In this document: piece by piece, positions 24,637 through 33,179 of the stretch
Layout: each line of letters starts with the position of its first letter
Numbering within the stretch: the first letter of the stretch is position 1
NCBI GenBank assembly: GCA_002691645.1
Contig: NZIP01000043.1
Span: 14,028 to 62,639 of the forward strand
Direction of reading: 5' to 3'
DNA: 48,612 nucleotides
Source: Flavobacteriaceae bacterium
GTDB lineage: Bacteria; Bacteroidota; Bacteroidia; Flavobacteriales; Flavobacteriaceae
Notes under the pieces: generated by a model
Told to the model about the DNA's origin: nothing
Seen by the model: only the letters and a program-made list of their open reading frames with translations
Database searches by the model: none
Made by a program: the position numbers and the translations under genes

Positions 24637-27247
24637 ACGCAGGTTTATAGCTTATTTTTTTTTAGGATTTTCCTTTTTAGGCACCCTATCAACTCTAGCT
24701 CAAGAAATGAGTTTTGGAGAAAGTGAAACTTTTATTCTTGGCGACCTCAAGGTCACAGGCTTAAAAAGTTATAACGAACAGACGGTAAAAACCTATACAG
24801 GTTTACGGGTTGGACAGGTCATAGAAATCCCTGGAGAGGAAATTTCAGGAATTATTAAAAAACTTTGGAATCTTGAACTCTTCAGCGATGTGGCCTTTTA
24901 TTACAATGACATCAAAGGGGATAGTATATTTCTCGAACTCAATATCAAGGAACGCCCAACACTAAATCAAGTTACCTTTTACGGGATAAAAAAATCTAAA
25001 GCCGATGAGTTGCTCAAGGATGCAGATTTAAAAACGGGTAAAAAAATTACTGAAAGTTTAATAGCCAATACCAAAAACTACATTCAAAATACCTATAAAG
25101 AAAAGGGGTATCTCAATGCAAAAGCAACCATTGCCACTTCTGCAGATTCATCTGGAGTCAATGTCCAAAATATGGTTATTAACGTCAACAAAGGTTCTAA
25201 GGTTAAAATTGGAGAAATTGTATTTGACGGTAGAGAAAAACTGAAGTCTAAAGCACTAGAAAGAGCCCTTAAGAATTCAAAAACCAAAAAAATCTATCGC
25301 TTTTGGAAGAAATCCAGATACAAAAAAGAAGATTTTGATGAAGATCTTAAAAGTTTAGTAGATGCGTACGCCGAGAAGGGATATCGGGATGCGAGAGTGA
25401 TTGAAGATAGCATTTATCAGATCAGTGATGAACTCATCGGTATTCATCTCAAAATTCAAGAGGGGAATCGCTATTATTTTGGAGATATAGATTTTGTTGG
25501 AAATACCGTTTATTCTGATCGTGAACTCAACCAACTTTTGGGAATCAAAAAAGGAGATTCTTACAATGGAGTACAACTTAAAAAGAGAATAGCAGATACC
25601 TCTAAACCCGATGGAGAAGATATTACTAACCTCTATCAAAACAACGGTTATTTATTTTCAAGTATTAACCCTGTTGAGGTCTCTGCGCAAAACGATACCA
25701 TTGATTTTGAGATTCGCATTATAGAAGGAAAAGAGACCTTTCTAAATCATGTTAATGTTGTTGGTAATGATAAGACTAATGATCATGTAATTTACAGGGA
25801 ACTAAGAACCAAACCTGGACAGAAATACAGCAAAGACAATATCGTAAGATCAATTCGCGAGCTTGGACAATTGGGCTTTTTTGATCCCGAGCAAATTGCT
25901 CCTGATGTTCAAAACCCCAATCCAAATGATGGAACAGTAGATTTGGAGTACTCCTTAGTCGAATCTGGATCAAGCCAAATCGAACTTCAAGGTGGAGTTG
26001 GAGGAGGAGGATTCATTGGAACTCTTGGATTGTCATTTAATAATTTTTCAATAGGAAATATCTTCAACAAAGAGGCCTATAAGCCTGTTCCGATGGGAGA
26101 TGGGCAAACCTTTTCTCTTCGATTGCAGGCGAGTCGAACCTTTCGGGTATATAGCCTTATATTCGCTGAACCTTGGTTGGGCGGAAAAAAGCCGGTTAAT
26201 TTTAATTTTTCACTGCAGAGAACACAGCAATTTGCTGCTTCTTTTGCCGGTGGGCGATTTGATGTAGATAAATCAAGAGGATTTTCAATTAGTGGTATTT
26301 CTGCAGGCTTGTCTAAGCGTGTTCAATGGCCTGACGATTTCTTTGTCATATCTCATGCTTTGAGTTATCAATACTACAGTTTTAACAATTTTAACAACGG
26401 ATTATTCAATTTCGGAAACGGGTCCTCAAACTCAATTACTTATACCATAGGAATTTCAAGGAGTTCCCAAGGTCCTAGTAGAATATTCCCGCTAACAGGT
26501 TCAAATTTTGAGTTTTCAGCTCGTCTAACTCCCCCGTATTCTGCGTTTTCTAAAAAGGATTACAAGGGTTTGCGAGAAGAAATTAGAGAGGTCACAGAAG
26601 AGCTTTTAGATGTAGGAATTGACGGAGAAAATGCAACAGAACTCAGTCGAGAGTTAGAATCTCTAGAGGAAGAGCGATTTAAGTTATTAGAATTTTATAA
26701 AATTAAATTTAAAGGCGATTGGTACACTCGCATAGTCGATAAACTGGTCTTTAGAACTAATGCAGAGTTTGGGTTTTTAGGGGCGTACAATAACGATATT
26801 GGTAATGTTCCTTTTGAGCGTTACTACGTCGGTGGAGATGGATTAGGGAATTTTACGCTTGATGGTCGAGAAAATATTCAGCTGAGAGGATACGAAAACA
26901 GTTCAATTACTCCGTATAGTGTTAATCCGATTACAGGTCGAAGAGAACAAGATGGTGGTACGATATATAACAAGTTTTCGCTAGAGCTAAGATATCCATT
27001 GACCCTAAAACCTTCGGCTTCTATTTATACCTTGACTTTCTTAGAAGCGGGTAACGCTTTTAATAACTTCTCGAAGTTCAATCCATTTGAACTTAAGAGG
27101 TCAGCAGGTATTGGAGTAAGGATTTTTATGCCGGCGTTTGGATTACTAGGTATTGATTTCGGTTATGGATTTGATACAGATGCCAATCCAAATTCTTCAG
27201 GACCTAGCGGCTGGCAGACACATTTTATTATAGGACAACAATTTTGA
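24620..27247 (+). CDS. bamA: outer membrane protein assembly factor BamA
   Basis: About 875 residues. Signal peptide about 1-28 from ATG 24620 (LIQNKRRFIAYFFLGFSF...TLAQ); an ATG at 24587 would add 11 residues of the uppS end in another frame and seems wrong. The N-terminal region to about 440 contains POTRA repeats (e.g. FYGIKKSKADELLKDADLKT, and VKIGEIVFDGREKLKSKAL). The C-terminal barrel starts near LQGGVGGGGFIGTLGLSFNN, ends in the sequence HFIIGQQF, and carries the lid-loop/VRGF-like region LRGYENSSI. BamA inserts beta-barrel proteins into the outer membrane. A charged helical insert lies inside the barrel at about 26560-26700. Followed after 5 nt by the first OmpH gene. Confidence 0.96.
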   Translation: MLIQNKRRFIAYFFLGFSFLGTLSTLAQEMSFGESETFILGDLKVTGLKSYNEQTVKTYTGLRVGQVIEIPGEEISGIIKKLWNLELFSDVAFYYNDIKGDSIFLELNIKERPTLNQVTFYGIKKSKADELLKDADLKTGKKITESLIANTKNYIQNTYKEKGYLNAKATIATSADSSGVNVQNMVINVNKGSKVKIGEIVFDGREKLKSKALERALKNSKTKKIYRFWKKSRYKKEDFDEDLKSLVDAYAEKGYRDARVIEDSIYQISDELIGIHLKIQEGNRYYFGDIDFVGNTVYSDRELNQLLGIKKGDSYNGVQLKKRIADTSKPDGEDITNLYQNNGYLFSSINPVEVSAQNDTIDFEIRIIEGKETFLNHVNVVGNDKTNDHVIYRELRTKPGQKYSKDNIVRSIRELGQLGFFDPEQIAPDVQNPNPNDGTVDLEYSLVESGSSQIELQGGVGGGGFIGTLGLSFNNFSIGNIFNKEAYKPVPMGDGQTFSLRLQASRTFRVYSLIFAEPWLGGKKPVNFNFSLQRTQQFAASFAGGRFDVDKSRGFSISGISAGLSKRVQWPDDFFVISHALSYQYYSFNNFNNGLFNFGNGSSNSITYTIGISRSSQGPSRIFPLTGSNFEFSARLTPPYSAFSKKDYKGLREEIREVTEELLDVGIDGENATELSRELESLEEERFKLLEFYKIKFKGDWYTRIVDKLVFRTNAEFGFLGAYNNDIGNVPFERYYVGGDGLGNFTLDGRENIQLRGYENSSITPYSVNPITGRREQDGGTIYNKFSLELRYPLTLKPSASIYTLTFLEAGNAFNNFSKFNPFELKRSAGIGVRIFMPAFGLLGIDFGYGFDTDANPNSSGPSGWQTHFIIGQQF

Positions 27248-27252
27248 TTTAT

Positions 27253-28113
27253 ATGAGGTATCGACTTTGGCACGGTTTTTTCAACACAACACTTGTAGCA
27301 CTTATTGCGTTTACTTGTGTAGAAGATGCATATGCGCAAAGAGGTATTCGAATAGCTTATGTGGATATGGAGTACATTTTGGAACAAGTGGCTTCATACC
27401 GAGATGCTGAGGACGCTTTAAACGAAAAAGCATTAAAATGGCAAACAGCTATTGAGTTGAAAAAATCAGAAGTCGATGAATTAAAAGAGGCTTTGGCTTT
27501 AGAACGTGCAGTTCTTGCGGAGTCTATAATAAGTGATAGAGAAGAGGATATTAGATTTCTAGAAAGTGAAATTGCAGCGGAGCAACAAGAGAAATTCGGA
27601 CCCAAAGGAGAATATGTGTTGCAACAAGAGCTTTTGATACAGCCTATTCAGGATCAAGTCTTTGAGGCGATTCAAAAGATAGGTAAATCGAAAAAGTACG
27701 ATTTTATTTTTGATAAATCTGCAGATGTTGTAATGTTGTACTCCGAAAAAAGGCACGATATTAGCGATTTAGTGCTTAGAGAAATCGGAAGAGCGGTACG
27801 TTTGAGTCAGTCTAAAGAAGATCAAGAGTTTAATGATCGTTTAAAAGCACTGCAAAACGAACAGGAATTGGAAAATGATACTCGATTTGATCAAGAGGTT
27901 TTAGATCGACAAAAAGAACTCGAAGAGGCACAAGAAGCGAGACAAAAACAAATCGAAGATCGAAAAGCTGAAAATCTGAGAAAGCGAGAAGAGCGAAGAA
28001 AAGAATATGAGGCTCGTAAAAAAGCTGCTCTTGAAAAAAGAGAGGCGCAACGAAAGGCAGCGATAGAAGCAAGAAATAAAAGAGTAAAAAAAGACAGTAC
28101 AAACAATAATTAG
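27253..28113 (+). CDS. OmpH/Skp family periplasmic chaperone with charged tail
   Basis: About 286 residues from ATG 27253; a TTG at 27244 overlaps the bamA stop and is less likely. Signal peptide about 1-29, ending near DAYAQ. The body starts RIAYVDMEYILEQVASY, the OmpH/Skp N-terminal strand and helix, followed by long coiled coil. After a Skp-like closing strand (about 150-175) comes an extra, very charged Lys/Arg/Glu tail of about 95 residues (e.g. KRREERRKEYEARKK-like stretches), not in typical Skp. It presumably shuttles unfolded outer-membrane proteins to BamA. Confidence 0.88.
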   Translation: MRYRLWHGFFNTTLVALIAFTCVEDAYAQRGIRIAYVDMEYILEQVASYRDAEDALNEKALKWQTAIELKKSEVDELKEALALERAVLAESIISDREEDIRFLESEIAAEQQEKFGPKGEYVLQQELLIQPIQDQVFEAIQKIGKSKKYDFIFDKSADVVMLYSEKRHDISDLVLREIGRAVRLSQSKEDQEFNDRLKALQNEQELENDTRFDQEVLDRQKELEEAQEARQKQIEDRKAENLRKREERRKEYEARKKAALEKREAQRKAAIEARNKRVKKDSTNNN

Positions 28114-28131
28114 AATTTAAATTAAATAGAG

Positions 28132-28638
28132 ATGAGATCATTAAAATCAATTGTAATAGCGGCGTTATTAATTACCGCAACTAGTTCAGTAGTCGCGCAG
28201 AGTAAGGTCGCACACATCAATGTACAGCAATTATTAGCAGATATGCCTGATATGAAGTCTGCACAAGCTGAATTAAAAAAGTTAGAGACTACTTACAAGG
28301 CAGATATAGAAGCTTCTGTTGCTGAGTTACAAAAGAAATTTGTAACCTACCAGAATGAAGCGAATTCAAAAACTGCAGGAGAAAACAAGGCTAGAGCAGA
28401 CGAATTGCAAGCAGCTGAAAGAAATATTGCTAGTGCTGAGCAAGCAGCCTTGCAAGAATTACAGAAGAAACAACAAGAATTATTTGCTCCTATTTCTGAT
28501 AAAGCAAAAGCAGCCATAGAAAAAGTAGCGGCTGCACAAGGATTTGATTACGTCATTGATGCGAGTCCAGGTTTAGGTCTTATCGTTGCTAGTGGTAGTG
28601 ATATTCTTGCAGATGTTAAAAGAGAACTAGGGTTTTAA
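28132..28638 (+). CDS. skp: OmpH/Skp family periplasmic chaperone
   Basis: 168 residues, standard Skp length. Signal peptide 1-22 (IVIAALLITATSSVVAQ), then KVAHINVQQLLADMPDMKSA, coiled-coil arms rich in Ala, Lys, Glu and Gln, and the closing FDYVIDASPGLGLIVASG strand. Skp trimers hold unfolded outer-membrane proteins in the periplasm. It follows the longer paralogue by 18 nt and closes the envelope operon before the terminator at 28663. Confidence 0.93.
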   Translation: MRSLKSIVIAALLITATSSVVAQSKVAHINVQQLLADMPDMKSAQAELKKLETTYKADIEASVAELQKKFVTYQNEANSKTAGENKARADELQAAERNIASAEQAALQELQKKQQELFAPISDKAKAAIEKVAAAQGFDYVIDASPGLGLIVASGSDILADVKRELGF

Positions 28639-28662
28639 TTAAAATCCATGCTATAAAGTACA

Positions 28663-28693
28663 AGCCGCTTGTTAATCTAACAAGCGGTTTTTT
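28663..28693 (+). terminator. rho-independent terminator of the envelope operon
   Basis: CCGCTTGTTA (28665-28674) and TAACAAGCGG (28678-28687) form a perfect 10-bp stem with a 3-nt loop, followed by TTTTTT (28688-28693). It stands between skp and murI. Confidence 0.95.
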
Positions 28694-28699
28694 AGTTTT

Positions 28700-29464
28700 A
28701 TGATAGGAATTTTTGACTCTGGTGTAGGCGGATTATCACTTTTAAATGCTGTGCAAAGGGTCTATCCTTTTGAAGACTGCATTTATATATCCGACAATAA
28801 ATACGCTCCTTTTGGAGAAAAAGAAATAAACTTTATTCTTGAACGTTGTCGAAAACACGTTGATTTTCTTATTGAACAAGGTGCGAGCATAATTATCATA
28901 GCCTGCAATACAGCTACAACAATTGCTATAAATTCCCTTCGAAAAGAGTTTGATCTTCCATTTATTGGTATAGAGCCTGCTATTAAACCTGCTATTACAA
29001 TCTCAACAAGTTCTAAAATTGGGGTAATAGCCACTCGAGCTACTCTCAGCAGTTCTTTTTACAACACTACTAAGTGTAAGTATGCAAATAACGATTCTGT
29101 TGTTGAGATCATCGGAGAAGGCTTTGTAGAAGCTGTCGAGTCGGGTATCATACATTCAAAATCGTTTCAAGAACATTTAAGAAAAACAATACTTTTTTTT
29201 AAACGTCATGAAGTGAGATTTGTGGTCTTGGGTTGTACTCATTATTTTTTTCTCAAAGACGAGTTTGAACGAATTGCAGGCGGCGATATGATCTTTATAG
29301 AACCCACTGAGGCAATCATCAAAAGACTAAAAGCAATCTATGGTGAAAACCATATTTCTACTTCAAAACAATCAAAAACCTCAATCTATTGCAGTGGTGC
29401 AGGTGATGCTGTGCTGCGTATACTCAAAGGGCAAAAATTTAGATTACTTCAGTTAGACTATTGA
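28700..29464 (+). CDS. murI: glutamate racemase
   Basis: 254 residues. The two catalytic cysteines are Cys69 in IIACNTATT and Cys179 in VLGCTHYFF, and the N-terminal IFDSGVGGLS holds the active-site Asp/Ser. It makes D-glutamate for peptidoglycan. It begins just 7 nt after the terminator T-run, so its expression depends on readthrough or on a promoter overlapping the terminator; none is clear. The end overlaps folA on the other strand by 26 nt. Confidence 0.97.
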   Translation: MIGIFDSGVGGLSLLNAVQRVYPFEDCIYISDNKYAPFGEKEINFILERCRKHVDFLIEQGASIIIIACNTATTIAINSLRKEFDLPFIGIEPAIKPAITISTSSKIGVIATRATLSSSFYNTTKCKYANNDSVVEIIGEGFVEAVESGIIHSKSFQEHLRKTILFFKRHEVRFVVLGCTHYFFLKDEFERIAGGDMIFIEPTEAIIKRLKAIYGENHISTSKQSKTSIYCSGAGDAVLRILKGQKFRLLQLDY

Positions 29465-29960
29465 TTTTCACCCAAGTTTCTATTTGAAAAGAAGTAGCAT
29501 GTCTTTCGTCTTTGGGATGATTAGTTTTTTTCACAAGTTTCCACTTCTCAAAATCGATTTCTGGAAAAAAAGTATCGGCTTCAAAGATACCCTCGACTCT
29601 TGTGATTTCAAGAGTTGTAGCTTTTGATAAAGCTTGTTGATATATTTGACCACCTCCAATAACATACAATTTTGAGTAATGTTCGAGTGTTTTTATGGCA
29701 TCTTCTAGGTCATTAAATAATCCATCAACTTCAAAAGGTGGAGTGTAATTTTTATCTCGACTCAGTACATAATGCGCTCTACCAGGAAGTGCTTTTGGAA
29801 AACTCTCTAGAGTTTTTCGTCCCATGAGCATTGGACTACCCATGGTTTGAGCTTTAAAATGCTTGAAATCTTCAGGTAGATGCCATGGTAGGTCACCATT
29901 TAGTCCCATACCTCTATTTTGATCGAAAGCTGCAATGATGATTATTTCAGAAGTGTTCAA
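29439..29960 (-). CDS. folA: dihydrofolate reductase
   Basis: 173 residues. It has IIIAAFDQNRGMGLNGDLPWHLPED (active-site Asp/Glu region, shortened here in quote to the motif LPWHLPED), GRKTLESFPKALPGR, and the NADPH-binding loop YVIGGGQIYQQAL. It reduces dihydrofolate, which is produced by thymidylate synthase. The start is TTG at 29960 (NTSEIIIIAAF); no ATG fits. A TAATTTTG box lies 19 nt upstream. It is downstream of thyA on the same strand but separated by the oppositely oriented glycogen-binding-like gene. Confidence 0.95.
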   Translation of the reverse strand: MNTSEIIIIAAFDQNRGMGLNGDLPWHLPEDFKHFKAQTMGSPMLMGRKTLESFPKALPGRAHYVLSRDKNYTPPFEVDGLFNDLEDAIKTLEHYSKLYVIGGGQIYQQALSKATTLEITRVEGIFEADTFFPEIDFEKWKLVKKTNHPKDERHATSFQIETWVKINSLTEVI

Positions 29961-29979
29961 ATTGTCGTTATTTTGTGAG

Positions 29980-29987
29980 CAAAATTA
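29980..29987 (-). promoter_or_regulatory. -7 promoter box of folA
   Basis: TAATTTTG on the minus strand, a full TAnnTTTG match, 19 nt before the TTG start. The perfect palindrome GTGAATTCAC (29989-29998) lies just upstream in the spacer region. Confidence 0.45.
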
Positions 29988-29988
29988 A

Positions 29989-29998
29989 GTGAATTCAC
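29989..29998. promoter_or_regulatory. palindrome GTGAATTCAC, possible operator
   Basis: A perfect 10-bp palindrome between the divergent starts of folA and the glycogen-binding-like gene, 1 nt from the folA -7 box and 10 nt before the ATG at 30009. A protein bound there could affect both genes; a chance occurrence cannot be excluded. Confidence 0.3.
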
Positions 29999-30008
29999 GC
30001 TTTTAAAG

Positions 30009-30305
30009 ATGGGATATCGAATTAAAAATATAAGCGGATTAGCTGTAGTTGAAGTTGTGTTTAAATTTGAGGCAAAACCGACAGACCGTGTTTTTGTCGC
30101 AGGAGATTTTAACCACTGGAACCCTAAGTCAATTCCACTTTCCTTGCATAAAAAAGGATATTATGGCTGTACTATTTTGTTGCCAGCTAAAAACAAGTTC
30201 GAATACAGGTTTGTCGTTAACGAAGAGTTTGTTCAAGACCCGACTTGTGAGACAAGGATTTGGAATTCTTTCGCCCAAGCCGAAAACTCAGTACTTACCA
30301 CTTAA
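30009..30305 (+). CDS. small isoamylase early-set / glycogen-binding (CBM48-like) protein
   Basis: 98 residues consisting of one Ig-like module. [17 protein letters not shown] is the typical carbohydrate-contact region of isoamylase early-set domains and AMPK glycogen-binding modules, and [16 protein letters not shown] is the matching later strand pair. There is no signal peptide and no enzyme domain. It might bind glycogen or act as an accessory subunit, but the role is unknown. It sits head-to-head with folA and overlaps the thyA stop by 4 nt, so its transcript is antisense to any thyA-folA readthrough. Confidence 0.82.
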   Translation: MGYRIKNISGLAVVEVVFKFEAKPTDRVFVAGDFNHWNPKSIPLSLHKKGYYGCTILLPAKNKFEYRFVVNEEFVQDPTCETRIWNSFAQAENSVLTT

Positions 30306-31126
30306 ACAGCTACAGCTGCTTTTATGGCTGGATGTGGATTATAGTTTTCTAGGGTAAAATCCTCAAAACTGAATTCATCAATGGTTTTGATAGCAGGGTT
30401 AAGCTTCATTCTTGGTAGTTCCCTTATCTCTCTGCTCAATTGTAATTCGACTTGCTCTATATGATTGTTGTAGATGTGAACATCTCCAAAGGTGTGAATA
30501 AAGTCACCGTATTCTAAACCACATACATGTGCTACCATCATACAAAGCAGTGCATATGAAGCAATGTTGAAAGGCACTCCTAAGAACACATCGGCACTTC
30601 TTTGATACAGTTGGCAAGAGAGTTTGTTGTCAGCGACATAAAATTGAAAAAAAGCGTGACACGGAGGTAGTGCGGCTTTACCATTAGCTACATTATCTGA
30701 AAAACTCCTTGATGTGTCAGGGAGTACAGATGGATTCCAAGCACTGACCAGCATTCTTCGGCTGTTGGGATCGTTTTTAAGCGTTCGAATCAATTCATTA
30801 ATTTGATCAATTTCTTCCGAATTCCAATTTCTCCATTGATGACCATAAACAGGCCCTAGATTTCCTTCTTCATCTGCCCATTCATTCCAAATACGAACTC
30901 CGTTTTCTTTGAGATATCCAATATTAGTATCACCTTTTAAAAACCACAGCAACTCATATATGATAGATTTGAGATGCACTTTTTTTGTCGTAACTAGCGG
31001 GAACCCATCTTGCAGGTTAAATCGCATCTGGTAACCAAAAATACTTTTTGTTCCTGTGCCTGTACGATCACCTTTATCTACGCCATTGGCTATGATATGT
31101 CTAAGTAAGTCGTGGTATTGTTGCAT
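30302..31126 (-). CDS. thyA: thymidylate synthase ThyA
   Basis: 274 residues. The catalytic Cys156 is in [14 protein letters not shown]; the phosphate-binding [11 protein letters not shown], the folate-site [13 protein letters not shown] and [11 protein letters not shown] follow the ThyA pattern. It methylates dUMP to dTMP using methylene-tetrahydrofolate and yields dihydrofolate for FolA. About ten extra residues lie before the active site ([10 protein letters not shown]). A short hairpin (31137-31151) precedes the start. Downstream of nupC on the same strand. Confidence 0.97.
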   Translation of the reverse strand: MQQYHDLLRHIIANGVDKGDRTGTGTKSIFGYQMRFNLQDGFPLVTTKKVHLKSIIYELLWFLKGDTNIGYLKENGVRIWNEWADEEGNLGPVYGHQWRNWNSEEIDQINELIRTLKNDPNSRRMLVSAWNPSVLPDTSRSFSDNVANGKAALPPCHAFFQFYVADNKLSCQLYQRSADVFLGVPFNIASYALLCMMVAHVCGLEYGDFIHTFGDVHIYNNHIEQVELQLSREIRELPRMKLNPAIKTIDEFSFEDFTLENYNPHPAIKAAVAV

Positions 31127-31212
31127 AATCAGGTCTCTCTATTCGATAGAGCTAATCTAATGCAAGCTCAACTATTTTCTTTATCATTGCAGAAGTAGTT
31201 ATGAAAAAGTAA

Positions 31213-32514
31213 TCAACCGAGAATGATTCCTGCCATGGTTGCTGATAAGAGCGATGCAATTGTTCCTCCAATTAGCGCTTTTATTCCAAGTTCTGAAAGG
31301 AGTTTTCGCTTAGAAGGTACAAGAGCTCCTATTCCACCAATTTGTATTCCAATTGAAGCGAAGTTCGCGAAACCACAGAGCATGTAGGTTGCCATAATCA
31401 CTGATTTATTGTAAGCCAATTGAATGCTAGAGGCGCTGTCTTTTAATTCAGCTAATTGGGTGTAAGCAACAAATTCAGAAGCTACAATCTTAATCCCTAA
31501 GAGTTGTCCCATTAAACTAAGGTCTTCCTGTGCCACTCCAATAATCCACATCAGAGGTGCACAAAGCATTCCCAAAATAAGTTCTAGCGACAGAGATTCA
31601 AAATGTGTTTTGTTACTTATCCATTCATTTAGTGCGCCTATTGTTCCAATTTCAAAAAGAATACCGTTTATTAGAGCAATCATTGCCACAAAAACCAATA
31701 ACATACCCCCGACATTTACAGCAAGTTTAATGCCTTCAGTGGTGCCGTTAGAAAGTGCATCTAGGATATTATCCCCAAAATTCTGCTCATCTATGGCTAC
31801 TGTTTTGCTGACTGTGTCTGTTTGTGGGATTAAAATTTTTGAGATTACAACGGCTCCTGGCGCTGCCATAACGGAAGCGGCGATTAGATGCCTCGCAAAT
31901 TCAAGTCGTAAAACAGGATCATTTTGACCTAGGAATCCAACATATGAAGCTAAAACTCCTCCGGCTACAGTGGCCATCCCTCCAATCATGACTAACAAAA
32001 TTTCAGACCTATTCATGTTTTTGAGATACGCCTTGATCAGAAGTGGAGCTTCTGTTTGTCCCAAAAAAATGTTACCTGCAACCGATAAACTTTCAGCTCC
32101 TGATATACCTAATGATTTGGTTAAGGCCCACGCCAATCCTTTGACTATTCTCTGAATTATACCAAGGTAATACAATACTGAGGTTAGCGCTGAAAAGAAT
32201 AAAATTGTAGGTAAAATTTGAAATGCAAAAACATATCCTATACTAGGGTCTTCAATATTCAATAGGTTTCCAAAAACAAAACGACTACCCGTCTCTGTAA
32301 AATTTAAAATATTGGTAAAAAAGGAACCTAAAATATTAAAGAGTTGTTGAACAACTTTAATTTTCAAAACACCTAAGGCAAGCATAAATTGTATGCCAAG
32401 ACCTATAAACACAATTTTCAAGGGAATCTTTTTTCGATTACTCGATAAAGCATAGGTCACCAAAAGCAGAAAAGCGATTCCCAACAAACCTCTTAAAAGT
32501 GCGGTAAAACTCAT
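31213..32514 (-). CDS. NupC/CNT family nucleoside transporter
   Basis: 433 residues, mostly hydrophobic. The CNT marks FLGQTEAPLLIKAYLKNM (about 150-167) and GGMATVAGGVLASYVG are present, together with NKSVIMATYMLCGFANFAS in the second half. Concentrative nucleoside transporters take up nucleosides with Na+ or H+. The ATG overlaps the stop of the bifunctional nuclease gene by one base (TAATG), so they are coupled. With thyA, folA and the two deoxynucleoside kinases it supplies nucleotide salvage. Confidence 0.93.
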   Translation of the reverse strand: MSFTALLRGLLGIAFLLLVTYALSSNRKKIPLKIVFIGLGIQFMLALGVLKIKVVQQLFNILGSFFTNILNFTETGSRFVFGNLLNIEDPSIGYVFAFQILPTILFFSALTSVLYYLGIIQRIVKGLAWALTKSLGISGAESLSVAGNIFLGQTEAPLLIKAYLKNMNRSEILLVMIGGMATVAGGVLASYVGFLGQNDPVLRLEFARHLIAASVMAAPGAVVISKILIPQTDTVSKTVAIDEQNFGDNILDALSNGTTEGIKLAVNVGGMLLVFVAMIALINGILFEIGTIGALNEWISNKTHFESLSLELILGMLCAPLMWIIGVAQEDLSLMGQLLGIKIVASEFVAYTQLAELKDSASSIQLAYNKSVIMATYMLCGFANFASIGIQIGGIGALVPSKRKLLSELGIKALIGGTIASLLSATMAGIILG

Positions 32515-33146
32515 TATTTCCCTCTGTTTTTAAGTTCGTCTCTTAAAAGGGCAGCAGCTTCGTAATTTTCAGACTTCAACATCTTTTGTAATTCTTCGTC
32601 AAGTTGACGAAGGCTAAAATTGGCATATGGGTTCTTTGAAACTTCTGACTTGGTGTTCAACTCAAAATCTTGAAAATTGTCTTGATCTAAATCGACTTCA
32701 GATTCTTCTGTATGGTCTTCGCCTTTTTCTTCAAAAGTATAGTATATCCCAGCTTGTTCTAAAATCTCTGGATAGGTATAAATGGGTGCTTGAAAACGTT
32801 GAGCCATAGCAATCGCATCACTTGTTCTGGAATCAATGATTTCCTGAATACCATCTCGTTCACATATTAAACTTGAGTAAAATAAACCGTCTTCTAATTT
32901 GTGTATAATTATTTCTTTGAGATCCACTTGAAATCGATCTAAAGTATTTTTAAAGACGTCGTGGGTCATTGGTCTTGACGTTTTTAATTTTTTCTCAAGG
33001 GTAAAGGCTATAGCTTGGGCCTCAGGAGAACCAATTACAATTGGTAATTTACGATCCCCGTCAGATTCTCTCAACACAAGAATGTAAGCGTTATTGTTGC
33101 TGTGACCGTAGGTGAATCCCTTAATTTCAAGACGTATTTTTTTCAT
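32514..33146 (-). CDS. bifunctional nuclease family protein with UVR domain
   Basis: 210 residues. The N-terminal bifunctional nuclease (DUF151) domain includes LRESDGDRKLPIVIGSPEAQ and DSRTSDAIAMAQRF. An acidic linker (about 145-170, EEKGEDHTEESEVDLDQDN) leads to a C-terminal UVR motif, LDEELQKMLKSENYEAAALL, as found in UvrB/UvrC and McsA. The family has reported DNase/RNase activity, not tested here. It lies 33 nt after etfA and is coupled to nupC. Confidence 0.9.
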   Translation of the reverse strand: MKKIRLEIKGFTYGHSNNNAYILVLRESDGDRKLPIVIGSPEAQAIAFTLEKKLKTSRPMTHDVFKNTLDRFQVDLKEIIIHKLEDGLFYSSLICERDGIQEIIDSRTSDAIAMAQRFQAPIYTYPEILEQAGIYYTFEEKGEDHTEESEVDLDQDNFQDFELNTKSEVSKNPYANFSLRQLDEELQKMLKSENYEAAALLRDELKNRGK

Positions 33147-33179
33147 GAACTGCGTACTACAGACAAAGAAATGAAAAAA

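Noticed and set aside
27830-28150. Antisense open frames opposite the OmpH genes
   Set aside because: They mirror the Lys/Glu-rich coiled-coil codons of the real genes and have no independent support.
30049-30357. Alternative 102-codon frame overlapping the CBM48-like gene
   Set aside because: It is in another frame, runs into the thyA 3' end and lacks family likeness; the 30009-30305 frame carries the clear domain.
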